This document shows, in pieces, positions 15,676 through 23,938 of a stretch of 64,000 bases of DNA (its first letter is position 1; each line of letters starts with the position of its first letter). Source of the DNA: Novosphingobium sp. MW5 (lineage in GTDB: Bacteria; Pseudomonadota; Alphaproteobacteria; Sphingomonadales; Sphingomonadaceae). Location: positions 1-64,000 of the forward strand of contig JAPCWB010000001.1 of the NCBI GenBank assembly GCA_025938935.1, given 5' to 3'. A program made the position numbers and the translations under genes. The notes under the pieces were generated by a model. That model saw only the letters and a program-made list of their open reading frames with translations, was not told the DNA's origin and searched no databases.

Positions 15676-16403
15676 TGATCGTCGACCTTCTCGCGACTGC
15701 TGCCGCGCAGGCTCCAACAGCCATTCCGGGCGCGATCGACCGCGCTTTCACCTCGATCAACGGCGGCCAGCCCAGCGGCATGAGCTTGTCGCTCCAGCTG
15801 CTCCTGCTGATGGGCCTGCTGACCATCCTGCCCAGCCTGATCCTGATGATGACGAGCTTCACCCGCGTGCTCGTGGTCATGGGCATCCTGCGGCAGGCAC
15901 TCGGCCTGCAACAGAGCCCGCCGAACCAGGTGCTGGTCGGCCTGTCGCTGTTCCTCACCCTGTTCATCATGGCGCCGACGCTGGAAAAGGTGAATGCGAA
16001 CGCCATCGCGCCCTATTCCGCGGGCACGATCAACGCCGAACAGGCGATCAGCGCGGCGGGCGGCGAGTTCCGCGTCTTCATGCTCCGCCAGACCCGCGAG
16101 CGCGACCTTTCGATGTTTGCCGACATGGCCAAGGCCCCCAAGTTCGCCACGCCCAATGACGTGCCGTGGTCGATCCTGCTGCCAGCCTTCGTCACCAGCG
16201 AACTCAAGACCGCCTTCCAGATTGGCTTCATGCTGTTCCTGCCCTTCCTGGTGATCGACCTTGTCGTTTCATCCGTGCTGATGAGCCTGGGCATGATGAT
16301 GATGAGCCCCACCGTGGTCTCGCTGCCGTTCAAGCTGCTGCTCTTCGTGCTGGTCGATGGCTGGGCGCTGCTGATGGGCAGCCTTGCGGCGAGTTTCGGC
16401 TGA
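15675..16403 (+). CDS. fliP: Flagellar export-gate protein FliP
   Basis: Core inner-membrane subunit of the flagellar type III export gate. The 242-residue protein has an N-terminal hydrophobic leader. It carries the family signatures FTRVLVVMGILRQALGLQQSPPNQVL and, near the C-terminus, FVTSELKTAFQIGFMLFLPFLVIDLVVSSVLMSLGMMM, given here as positions about 58-83 and 176-213. ATG 15675 overlaps the fliO stop. The fliQ ATG shares its stop. Confidence 0.96.
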   Translation: MIVDLLATAAAQAPTAIPGAIDRAFTSINGGQPSGMSLSLQLLLLMGLLTILPSLILMMTSFTRVLVVMGILRQALGLQQSPPNQVLVGLSLFLTLFIMAPTLEKVNANAIAPYSAGTINAEQAISAAGGEFRVFMLRQTRERDLSMFADMAKAPKFATPNDVPWSILLPAFVTSELKTAFQIGFMLFLPFLVIDLVVSSVLMSLGMMMMSPTVVSLPFKLLLFVLVDGWALLMGSLAASFG

Positions 16404-16676
16404 TGGAAGCCGACGCCTCGCTCTTTGCCCTTGCCGACCGGATGCTGTGGGTTACCGCGCTGGTCGCCGCCCCGGTGCTACTCGCGAGCCTTGCCGTCGG
16501 CCTGGTCATCGGCATCATCCAGTGCGGCGACCTCGGTGTCCGAACAGACGCTGACTTTCGTCCCCAAGCTGATCGTCATCGCGCTCGTCCTCGTGATCAT
16601 GGGCGCATCGATGATGGGGCTGGTGGCCGATTTCACCACGCAGATCTTCGACGAGATCGCAGGGCTGGGGCGATGA
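16403..16676 (+). pseudogene. fliQ: Flagellar export-gate protein FliQ, frame broken by one extra base
   Basis: FliQ is a two-helix export-gate subunit of about 90 residues. The first part reads MEADASLFALADRMLWVTAL and continues to IGIIQ. The rest (AATSVSEQTLTFVPKLIVIA to IFDEIAGLGR) is in another frame. Removing one base near 16517-16523 (for example the T in CCAGTGCGGCG) restores IIQAATSVSEQTL, the conserved FliQ core. The total span of 274 bases is 3n+1, as expected for one insertion. FliQ is essential for flagellar export, so either the flagellum is dead or the base is a consensus error. The latter seems likelier because all neighbours are intact. Confidence 0.85.
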
Positions 16677-17455
16677 TGCAGCTGACCTTCGGGCTCGGCG
16701 CGGTCGAGGCCGATTTCTGGCGCTGGGTTTTCGTCATGACGCGGATCGGCGCGGCGCTGATGGCGGCGCCTTTCTTCGGGGCGAACAGCGTGCCGGTGCA
16801 GGTCCGCGTGATCGTAACCGGCGCGGTGGGCGTGCTGGTGTGCAACTGGCTGCCGGTGCAGGCCCCCGCGGGCCTGCTTTCGCTGGCAGGCATGCTGGCG
16901 GTCGCGGGCGAGGTGCTGGTCGGACTGACGCTCGGCATGGTGCTGCAGATCGCCTTCGCCGCGCCGGTCATCGCCGCCGAGCTGGTTGGCGCGGGCATGG
17001 GCATGTCGATCGCCACCGCCGCCGATCCCAACACCGGCGCGCACAGCCCGGCGCTGGGGCAGTATTATTCGGTCGTACTTACGCTGGTGTTCCTCGCGCT
17101 CGGCGGCCACCTGCTGTTCATCGACCTCGTGCTCAAGAGCTATGACACCTTCCCGCCGGGGCAGACCTGGCTGGGCGCGGGACGGATGGAAATGGTTGCC
17201 GGCTATGCCTCGACCATGCTGCTCACCGCGCTCGCCATTTCGCTGCCGGTGACTGTGATCCTGCTGCTGGTCCAGTTCGCTGCCGGAATGCTGAGCCGCT
17301 CTGCGCCATCGCTCAACCTCTTCGCGCTGGGCCTGCCCGCGGGCGTGCTCGCCGGGATTGCCGGCCTGATCATATCCGCGCCGATGCTGCCCGATGCCAT
17401 GTCGGCCCTCACTGCCGATGCCCTCGCGCATGCCACGGAGGTCGTGACGCGATGA
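16673..17455 (+). CDS. fliR: Flagellar export-gate protein FliR
   Basis: Inner-membrane export-gate subunit. The 260-residue protein has about six hydrophobic segments and the FliR pattern FMTRIGAALMAAPFFGANSVP-like start (residues 18-38) and ELVGAGMGMSIATAADPNTG in the middle. ATG 16673 overlaps the fliQ stop. An upstream in-frame open stretch belongs to the broken fliQ and to an out-of-frame reading of fliP and is not part of FliR. Its stop overlaps flhB as ATGA. Confidence 0.95.
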   Translation: MMQLTFGLGAVEADFWRWVFVMTRIGAALMAAPFFGANSVPVQVRVIVTGAVGVLVCNWLPVQAPAGLLSLAGMLAVAGEVLVGLTLGMVLQIAFAAPVIAAELVGAGMGMSIATAADPNTGAHSPALGQYYSVVLTLVFLALGGHLLFIDLVLKSYDTFPPGQTWLGAGRMEMVAGYASTMLLTALAISLPVTVILLLVQFAAGMLSRSAPSLNLFALGLPAGVLAGIAGLIISAPMLPDAMSALTADALAHATEVVTR

Positions 17456-18582
17456 GCGAGAGCGAGGGCGAGAAGAAACATGCCCCCAGTCAGAAGCGCA
17501 AACGCGAGGCCGCCCAGAAGGGCGACGTCCTTCGTTCCAAAGACCTGTCGACCGCAGTCGCCGCACTCGCAGGCGCGGCATGGCTGGCGATGGCCGGGCC
17601 ATGGATGCTGGCCAAGCTGACCGAGGGGCTGACATCTGGCCTGACCTTCTCGAAAGGCGACATCGACGATTTCACACCGGGCAAGCGGCTGCTGGAATTG
17701 ACGCTCGCCGTAGCGCCGCCGGTCCTGGTGCTCGGCGTGCTGGTGCTGGTCGCCGCCGTCGCCTCGCAGCTTGGCTTTGGCGAAGGACGCTGGGTGGGCG
17801 GCAATGCCGGGCCGAAATGGTCGCGCATCAATCCCATGAATGGCCTGAAACGCATGTTTGGCATGCAGGCGCTGGTCGAGCTGGGCAAGTCGATGGCCAA
17901 GGCCGGGCTGCTCGGCGCAATCACCTGGTACTGGGCGCGCGCGCACTGGGACCTGATCCGGGGCCTTCCGAACCTCTCGCTCCACGGCAAGCTGGCCGAG
18001 GGCTGGGATGCGCTCACCTCGCTGCTCTTCGCGCTGTCCGCAGGCCTTGTCGTCATTGCCCTGATCGACTTTCCGATTCAGCTGATCCGCCGCCTTGGCC
18101 GCCTGAAAATGAGCGACCAGGACATGCGCGACGAGCACAAGGAGCAGGAAGGCAGCCCTGAAAAGAAGGCCGCCATCCGCAACAAGCAGCGCCAGCTGGC
18201 GCGCGGCGGCGTGGCCAAGGCGATGCGCGAGGCGCAGTTCGTGGTGACCAACCCGACGCATTTCTCGGTTGCCATGGCCTATGACCCGGAGAAAGCGTCG
18301 GCTCCCATCGTGCTCGCCAAGGGGCGCGGGGAAAAGGCGCTGGCGATCAGGGAGCTCGCCGCCGAGCTCGAAGTCCCGTGTCTCGAAATCCCGGCGCTTG
18401 CCCGCTCGGTCTATTTCACCACGCGCGAGAACCAGGTGATCCGCGAGGAATTGTACGGCGCGGTCGCCTCGGTGCTCGCCTTCGTCTTTGCCCTGCGGCG
18501 CGGGGAAAAGCCGCACCTGCCGGCGATCGAAGTGCCGGTCGCGCTGCGCTTCGATGCGGATGGCAAGCTCTCTGTCGCTTGA
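17452..18582 (+). CDS. flhB: Flagellar export switch protein FlhB
   Basis: Membrane protein that switches substrate specificity from hook to filament. The 376-residue protein has a basic N-terminus (KKHAPSQKRKREAAQKG), four membrane segments, and a cytoplasmic C-terminal domain carrying the self-cleaving NPTH motif (VVTNPTHFSVAMAY, about residue 266). A long linker helix (QDMRDEHKEQEGSPEKKAA) precedes the cleavage domain as usual. flhA, its common partner, is not in the window. Confidence 0.96.
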   Translation: MSESEGEKKHAPSQKRKREAAQKGDVLRSKDLSTAVAALAGAAWLAMAGPWMLAKLTEGLTSGLTFSKGDIDDFTPGKRLLELTLAVAPPVLVLGVLVLVAAVASQLGFGEGRWVGGNAGPKWSRINPMNGLKRMFGMQALVELGKSMAKAGLLGAITWYWARAHWDLIRGLPNLSLHGKLAEGWDALTSLLFALSAGLVVIALIDFPIQLIRRLGRLKMSDQDMRDEHKEQEGSPEKKAAIRNKQRQLARGGVAKAMREAQFVVTNPTHFSVAMAYDPEKASAPIVLAKGRGEKALAIRELAAELEVPCLEIPALARSVYFTTRENQVIREELYGAVASVLAFVFALRRGEKPHLPAIEVPVALRFDADGKLSVA

Positions 18583-18641
18583 TCCGGAAAAAGCCCTAAG
18601 TCTCCCCTTAAGGCCGCACAGGTTTCGCCGTTCTGACTGTC

Positions 18642-20075
18642 ATGGCGACGACAAGCTCCACCTCTTCGGCCACCAGCCAGCTGGTCACCGCGCTTGGCGG
18701 CGGGACCGGCGTGGACATGGTTGCGCTCGCGGAAAACCTTGCCGCCGCGCAGTTTGCCGCCAAGACTGACCGGCTCGCCAGCCAATCGACCAAGCTCGAA
18801 GCCAATATCTCTGCCGCATCCTCGCTCAAGTCGATGCTGGTCAACCTATCCGCCTCGCTGGGGGACCGGGTGCGCAATGGCGACCTTTCGCCGCAGCCGA
18901 CACTGGCGAACAGCGCCGTCGCCAAGGCATCGCTGTCAGGTGCGGCGCGCCCGCGCGGGACCTATTCGCTTGAGGTAACCAAGCTCGCCACCTCGCAGAC
19001 GCTGGCCAGCCCGGGCTTTGCCGCCAGCACAACGCCGGTCGGTTCCGGCAGCCTGACGCTGCGCTTCGGCACCATCGCGGGAACCGGATTTACCGAGGAC
19101 ACGGCCCACGCCGCCGTCACCGTCAACATCGCCAGCGGCGCAACGCTGGCCGACGTAGCGAGCGCCATCAATGGCGCGAACGCAGGCGTCACCGCCTATA
19201 TCGCCCAGACCACCAGCGGCGCGCAGCTCGTGCTGAAAGGGCAGGAAGGCGCGGCCAATGGCTTCGTGCTGGAAGCGTCCGAAACGCCGGGAGAGGAAGG
19301 CCTCGCCGCACTCGCCTGGACGCCCGCCGGCGATGCCTCGCGGCTGAAAGCCAGCGCCGGCGATGCTGCCTTCAAGATCGACGGCCTGTCGATGACCGCG
19401 CCGTCGAACGCGGTCAGCAACGCCATCCCCGGCCTCGACCTCAAGCTGGCCGCGACCAACACCGGCAGCCCGACACAGATCAGCTTTGCCGATCCGGCGG
19501 CGGCCATCACCTCGGCCATGCAGGAACTGGTCTCGGCCTTCAACGAGGTCGTCACTGCGCTTAACCAGGCGACGAACCCGCAGACCGGCGAGCTTTCGCA
19601 GGACATCGGCGCGCGCGGCCTGAAGCGGTCGCTGGCGCAGTTCGGCACCCAGATCATCATGCCGAACGCGACCGGCACCGAGCCAAAGACGCTGGCTGAA
19701 CTGGGCCTTTCGACCCAGCGCGATGGGTCGTTCAAGCTGGATGGCTCGCGCCTCACCGCCGTGCTCAAGGCCGATCCGCAGGGCGTCGCCGCCATGTTCA
19801 CCAACGGGCTCTACGGCGTCTTCGCCAGCTTCGACGCGCTGGCCCGCAAGGCCTCGTCCACTTCGGACCCCGGCTCACTTGGCGGCTCGATCACCCGCTA
19901 CACCGCGCAGGCGACCAAGGTGAAGGCCGACCAGTCCACGCTCACCGCCAAGCAGGAGGAGCTGCGCAGCCAGCTCGTCACCCGCTTCGCCAAGATGAAC
20001 GCCAATGTCGGCGTGTCGAAATCGACGCTCTCGTTCCTCAAGAACCAGATCGATGCCTGGAACAGCAAGAACTGA
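18642..20075 (+). CDS. fliD: Flagellar filament cap protein FliD
   Basis: Hook-associated protein 2, which caps the growing filament. The 477-residue protein has the FliD N-terminal domain (SQLVTALGGGTGVDMVALAENLAAAQFAAKTDRL, about residues 11-44) and the FliD C-terminal domain with a coiled-coil end (TRYTAQATKVKADQSTLTAKQEELRSQL). It follows flhB after 59 bases containing CCCTAAG and CTTAAGG sequences that might include a promoter. It overlaps fliS by one base. Confidence 0.95.
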   Translation: MATTSSTSSATSQLVTALGGGTGVDMVALAENLAAAQFAAKTDRLASQSTKLEANISAASSLKSMLVNLSASLGDRVRNGDLSPQPTLANSAVAKASLSGAARPRGTYSLEVTKLATSQTLASPGFAASTTPVGSGSLTLRFGTIAGTGFTEDTAHAAVTVNIASGATLADVASAINGANAGVTAYIAQTTSGAQLVLKGQEGAANGFVLEASETPGEEGLAALAWTPAGDASRLKASAGDAAFKIDGLSMTAPSNAVSNAIPGLDLKLAATNTGSPTQISFADPAAAITSAMQELVSAFNEVVTALNQATNPQTGELSQDIGARGLKRSLAQFGTQIIMPNATGTEPKTLAELGLSTQRDGSFKLDGSRLTAVLKADPQGVAAMFTNGLYGVFASFDALARKASSTSDPGSLGGSITRYTAQATKVKADQSTLTAKQEELRSQLVTRFAKMNANVGVSKSTLSFLKNQIDAWNSKN

Positions 20076-20461
20076 TGACCCTTCTCGCCCGCAATACGCC
20101 CAATGACGTCTATCGCCGCGTCGAGCTCGAAGCCCGCATTGGCGGATCAGACCCGCGCCAGCTGGTGACGCTGTGCTATGAACAGCTGATCGGCGCGCTG
20201 GGATCGGCGCTTCACGCAGCCGAGCGCGGTGACAACAACAAGAAGAGCGAGAGCCTGACGCGCGCGCTCTCCTCCGTCACCGCATTGCAGCTGGGCGTTT
20301 CGGGCAGCGACGACATCGCCGGGGCGTTACGTCACCTTTACGAGGCGACGCGAAAAGCTGTGCTCGACAGCGTGATCACCTTCGATGCCGCCGCCATCGC
20401 CACGATGCGGCAGGACTATGTCGACATCCTGCGCGCCATGCACGGCGAGGCAACTCATTGA
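20075..20461 (+). CDS. fliS: Flagellin export chaperone FliS
   Basis: Cytoplasmic chaperone that keeps flagellin unpolymerised before export. The 128-residue helical protein contains the family core DPRQLVTLCYEQLIGALGSA and LRHLYEATRKAVLDSVIT. Its one-base overlap with fliD is the usual fliD-fliS arrangement. The partner flagellin is fliC at 4093-4917. Confidence 0.93.
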   Translation: MTLLARNTPNDVYRRVELEARIGGSDPRQLVTLCYEQLIGALGSALHAAERGDNNKKSESLTRALSSVTALQLGVSGSDDIAGALRHLYEATRKAVLDSVITFDAAAIATMRQDYVDILRAMHGEATH

Positions 20462-20650
20462 CGAATTTGGTTAACACACAAGCCGCGGCTGGGACGCCAG
20501 CGCGGGATCGCTGCATCAATCTACGGGCGAATACCTACGAATAAACATATGAATTTTGGTTCTATTTATCGTCAATTTGGACATAGTTTGGGGCCAAAAC
20601 GGTTGCGTCTCAGGCTTAATCCCTAAGCGCAAACCGGTAAGAAATTTCCC

Positions 20651-21253
20651 ATGAGCACACGCACCAGCATCCTCCTTGTCGATGGCGATTTTCGCCGTCG
20701 CGCGGCCATCTCCCACTGCCTCACCGGCAGCGCGCTTCACGTCGAACCGTTCGAGGATGCAGGCGAGTTCATTGCCCGCGGCCCGCGTGAAGGGGTGGCC
20801 CTGGTCCATGATGACGGTCGCGGGATTACCCCCCTACTCGACTACATGAGCGCCAGCGGCAACTGGCTGCCGATCATCGCCTTCGCCGAAAACCCGGAAC
20901 CGCGCACCATCGTGGAATCGGTCCTGGCCGGTGCGGTCGATTACCTTGGCTGGCCGTTCGATGCCGAAACCATCCAGCAGAGCGTCCTGCTCGCCGAAAA
21001 CCGTGCCGCCGCCAATGCCGGATCTCGGCTGCGCGAAGCCGTGGCCCGCAGCCGGATCGAGCGCCTGACCCGCCGCGAACGCGAAGTGCTCGCCGGGGTG
21101 GCTGACGGCCTGTCGAACCGCCTGATCGGCGAAAAACTCGCCATCTCGCCGCGCACGGTGGAAATCCACCGCGCCAACATGCTCAACAAGATGGGCGCAA
21201 CTCACACCAGCGAAGCAATCCGCATCGCGATCGAGGCGTCGCTCATCAATTGA
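20651..21253 (+). CDS. FixJ/LuxR-type response regulator with atypical receiver
   Basis: Transcription regulator of 200 residues: a receiver-like domain (about 1-115) and a LuxR/FixJ helix-turn-helix (RLTRREREVLAGVADGLSNR to RTVEIHRANMLNKMG, about 137-180). The receiver keeps an acidic pair (D11, D13) and a candidate phospho-acceptor D54 in LVHDDG. The conserved Lys of the usual DYLxKPF motif is replaced by Trp (DYLGWPFD). No histidine kinase is nearby. It follows fliS after a 190-base AT-richer gap and probably has its own promoter there. A role as a phosphorylation-independent regulator of the flagellar genes is inferred from position. Confidence 0.85.
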   Translation: MSTRTSILLVDGDFRRRAAISHCLTGSALHVEPFEDAGEFIARGPREGVALVHDDGRGITPLLDYMSASGNWLPIIAFAENPEPRTIVESVLAGAVDYLGWPFDAETIQQSVLLAENRAAANAGSRLREAVARSRIERLTRREREVLAGVADGLSNRLIGEKLAISPRTVEIHRANMLNKMGATHTSEAIRIAIEASLIN

Positions 21254-21272
21254 TGCTTGCGGATTGATCGGG

Positions 21273-21363
21273 CGTCGTCCCGGACTTGATCCGGGACCGC
21301 TGGCGAACAAACCTTACGTGGGCCCGAGAAGGCCAGCGGTCCCGGGTCAAGCCCGGGACGACG
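21273..21363. repeat. Palindromic repeat, CGTCGTCCCGG type (copy 1)
   Basis: Inverted arms begin CGTCGTCCCGGACTTGATCC and end with the complementary TCAAGCCCGGGACGACG, with CCGCTGG/CCAGCGG as inner arm ends. The same element recurs at 23831-23921 and 32696-32786. It lies between the FixJ-like gene and the 3' end of the CaiB-type gene, where it may act as a bidirectional transcription stop. Confidence 0.85.
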
Positions 21364-21367
21364 AGGG

Positions 21368-22519
21368 TCAGTCCAGCCCCAGTTCCTTGCGCAATTCGGC
21401 ATTATGCTCACCCAGCCGGGGGCGGGGCCGCGCACCTTGCCGGGCTGCTGCCAAACCAGGTCGGCACGCCGGGATATGTCAGGCGCCCGTAATCGCTCTC
21501 GATTTCCTCGAAAAAGCCGATCGCGTTGAGGTGTTCGTTGTCGAACAGTTCATCGGTTGAGCGCAGCGGTGAGGCAGGGATGTTGAGCTCGCGCAGCAGG
21601 TCTAGCCAGTCCTGCGTGGTGCGCGTCTGGAAGGTTTCCCCAAGCAGGCCGTAAACCCGCCCGATCTGCTTCGCGCGCAATTCCAGCGTCGCGAATTCGG
21701 GCGAGTTCCATTCGGGCTGCACCCGTTCGACAAAGGCGTTCCAGTGCCGGTCGTTATAGACCATCGCGGCGATGTGGCCGTCCTTCGTCTTATATGGCCG
21801 CCGGTTACGCTCCACCGCGCGGTGATAATGCGCCGGGCCGAGCGGCGGATTGAACAGCTTGCCGTTGGCGTGTTCGACCAGCATGAACGAGGCGAGCGCC
21901 TCGAACATGGTGACTTCCACCTCCTGCCCCTCACCCGTGCGTTCGCGGTGGAACAGCGCCATCATCGTCGCATAGAGCGCGTGGAGCCCGGCCACCTTGT
22001 CCGCCATGATCGTACCGACAAAACCCGGCTCGCCATTGAGCAAGTTCTGCACGTGGGTGATGCCGCTTTCAGCCTGGATAGTATCGTCATAGGCCGGCTG
22101 GTCCGCCTCGGGACCGCGGCGTGAATAGCCATAGCAGTTGACGTAGACGACATCGGGCCGGATTGCTTTCACCGCCGCATAGTCGAAGCCCAGCTTCGCA
22201 ATCGCCTTGCCGCGCATCGAATGGATGAAGACATCTGCCGTGGCCACCAGCCGCCGCAGCACCTCGCGGTCGTCCTCCTCGCGCAGGTTGAGCACCAGGC
22301 TGCGCTTGCCGCGGTTGACGTTGACGTGGATGCCGCCCATCCCCGTTTCGGGACCGGCCGAAATCCAGCGGGTATTGTCCCCTTCCGGCCCTTCGATCTT
22401 GATCACGTCGGCGCCCATGTCGGCCATGACCTGCGTGGCATAGGGGCCGAAGACGACGCTGGTCAGGTCGACCACGCGCAGGCCTGCCAGGGGCCGGGCT
22501 TTTCTGAAGCTTCGCTCAT
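21368..22519 (-). pseudogene. CaiB/BaiF-type CoA-transferase, disrupted by three 1-base deletions
   Basis: Class III CoA-transferase. The main open frame runs 22475-21408 and contains VVDLTSVVFGPYATQVMADMGADVIKIEGP and the catalytic Asp region. Both ends run out of frame. ATG 22519 gives MSEASEKP, then needs one C near 22491-22499 to continue RPLAGLRVVDLT. At the 3' end, one C near 21439-21444 and one near 21415-21423 restore SPGKVRGPAPRLGEHNAEL and the natural stop at 21368. With three added bases the gene is exactly 385 codons. All three losses are in CCCGGC contexts on the coding strand. It is divergent from the acyl-CoA dehydrogenase gene and is probably functional if these are consensus errors. 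Confidence 0.85.
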
Positions 22520-22658
22520 CATGCCCCCGCGATTAGGCGAAAGCGCCGCGCAAATCCATTCGCCGGGCCGATATGGAGGATCAGGGCAGTTGTCCCCCCG
22601 GTGCAGCACTGCTAGCCGCTCTGGTCATAGACACGCACGCCCAGATGGAGCCCGCGCC

Positions 22659-23825
22659 TTGGATTTTACATTCACCGAAGACCAGCAGACGATCCGCGAA
22701 GCCGTGCTGCAGCACTGTTCGCAGTTCGGCGACGAATACTGGCTGGAGCACGACCGTTCAGGAGAGTTCCCCGAAGAGTTCTACAAGGCCATGGCCGAAG
22801 CCGGCTGGCTGGGCATTGCCATGCCCGAAAGCTGCGGCGGCGCGGGGCTCGGCATCCTTGAGGCGAGCATCATGATGCAGGCCGTGGCCGAAAGCGGCGG
22901 CGGCATGACGGCAGCCTCGGCCATCCACGGCCCGGTCTTCGGCCTTGAACCGGTGATCCTTTACGGCACCGATGAACAGAAGCACCGCATGATCCCACCG
23001 GTCATCGCCGGCAAGGACAAGATGTGCTTCGCCGTGACCGAGCCGAATACCGGGCTCGACACCACCAGCCTCAAGACCCGGGCCGAGAAGGTTGACGGGG
23101 GCTACCGCGTCAATGGCGAGAAGATCTGGATCACCAACGCCCATGTGGCCGACAAGATGCTGATCATCGCCCGCACCACGGCGCTGGAGGATGTGAAGAA
23201 AAAGACCGAGGGGCTGACCCTGTTCTACACCACGCTCGACCGGTCCAAGATCGAGACGCGGATCATCCCCAAGATGGGCCGCCATGCCGTGGGATCGAAC
23301 ATGGTCTTCATCTCCGACCTGTACATTCCCGAAGAAGACCGCATCGGGGCCGAGGGCCGGGGCTTCAAGATCCTGCTCGGCGGGCTCAACCCCGAGCGCT
23401 GCCTGCTCGCCGCGGAGGCGACCGGACTAGGCCGCGTCGCCATCCAGCGCGCAGCGAAATTCGCGCAGGAACGCGTCGTCTTCGGCCGCCCAATCGGCCA
23501 GAACCAAGGCATCCAGCACCCGCTCGCCAAGGCGCAGATGCAGGTCGAGGCCGCCGCGCTGATGGTGTGGAAGGCCGCCTCGATGTTCGACAAGGGGCTG
23601 GACTGCGGGGTCGAGGCCAACACCGCCAAGTACCTCGCCGCCGAGGCCGGCTTCGAAGCCTGCCAGACCGCGATGATGTCGATGGGCGGAATGGGCTATG
23701 CCCGGGAATACCATGTCGAACGCTACCTGCGCGAAGTGCTGATCCCGCGCATCGCGCCGGTCAGCCAGCACCAGATCATGAACTACATCGCCGAGCGCGT
23801 GCTCGAACTGCCGAAGAGCTATTGA
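22659..23825 (+). CDS. Acyl-CoA dehydrogenase family protein
   Basis: FAD-dependent acyl-CoA alpha,beta-dehydrogenation. The 388-residue protein has the usual domain order: N-terminal helices (FTFTEDQQTIREAVLQHCSQ), a beta domain with FAVTEPNTGLDTTSLKTRAE and VNGEKIWITNAHVADKM, and a C-terminal helical domain (MSMGGMGYAREYHVERYLRE). The start is TTG 22659, with GGAG 8 bases upstream; the longer open frame upstream has no good start. Where medium-chain enzymes have the catalytic Glu (YEGT), this protein reads APVS, so the base must lie elsewhere or the activity differs. Divergent from CaiB and followed by CitE-like and CoA-transferase genes, it belongs to a CoA-thioester pathway. Confidence 0.9.
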   Translation: MDFTFTEDQQTIREAVLQHCSQFGDEYWLEHDRSGEFPEEFYKAMAEAGWLGIAMPESCGGAGLGILEASIMMQAVAESGGGMTAASAIHGPVFGLEPVILYGTDEQKHRMIPPVIAGKDKMCFAVTEPNTGLDTTSLKTRAEKVDGGYRVNGEKIWITNAHVADKMLIIARTTALEDVKKKTEGLTLFYTTLDRSKIETRIIPKMGRHAVGSNMVFISDLYIPEEDRIGAEGRGFKILLGGLNPERCLLAAEATGLGRVAIQRAAKFAQERVVFGRPIGQNQGIQHPLAKAQMQVEAAALMVWKAASMFDKGLDCGVEANTAKYLAAEAGFEACQTAMMSMGGMGYAREYHVERYLREVLIPRIAPVSQHQIMNYIAERVLELPKSY

Positions 23826-23830
23826 AATGC

Positions 23831-23921
23831 CGTCGTCCCGGGCTTGACCCGGGACCGCTGGCTTCCTGAAGAGAGGCCGCGCCGACGAGGCCACCGGTCC
23901 CGGATCAAGTCCGGGACGACG
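23831..23921. repeat. Palindromic repeat, CGTCGTCCCGG type (copy 2)
   Basis: Arms CGTCGTCCCGGGCTTGACCC and ATCAAGTCCGGGACGACG form a large inverted repeat almost identical to 21273-21363. It fills the gap between the acyl-CoA dehydrogenase stop and the CitE-like gene. Confidence 0.85.
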
Positions 23922-23938
23922 ATATGAGGAAGAAGCGA

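Noticed and set aside
14193-15911. 572-codon minus-strand frame
   Set aside because: Antisense to fliM, fliN, fliO and the start of fliP, all well supported.
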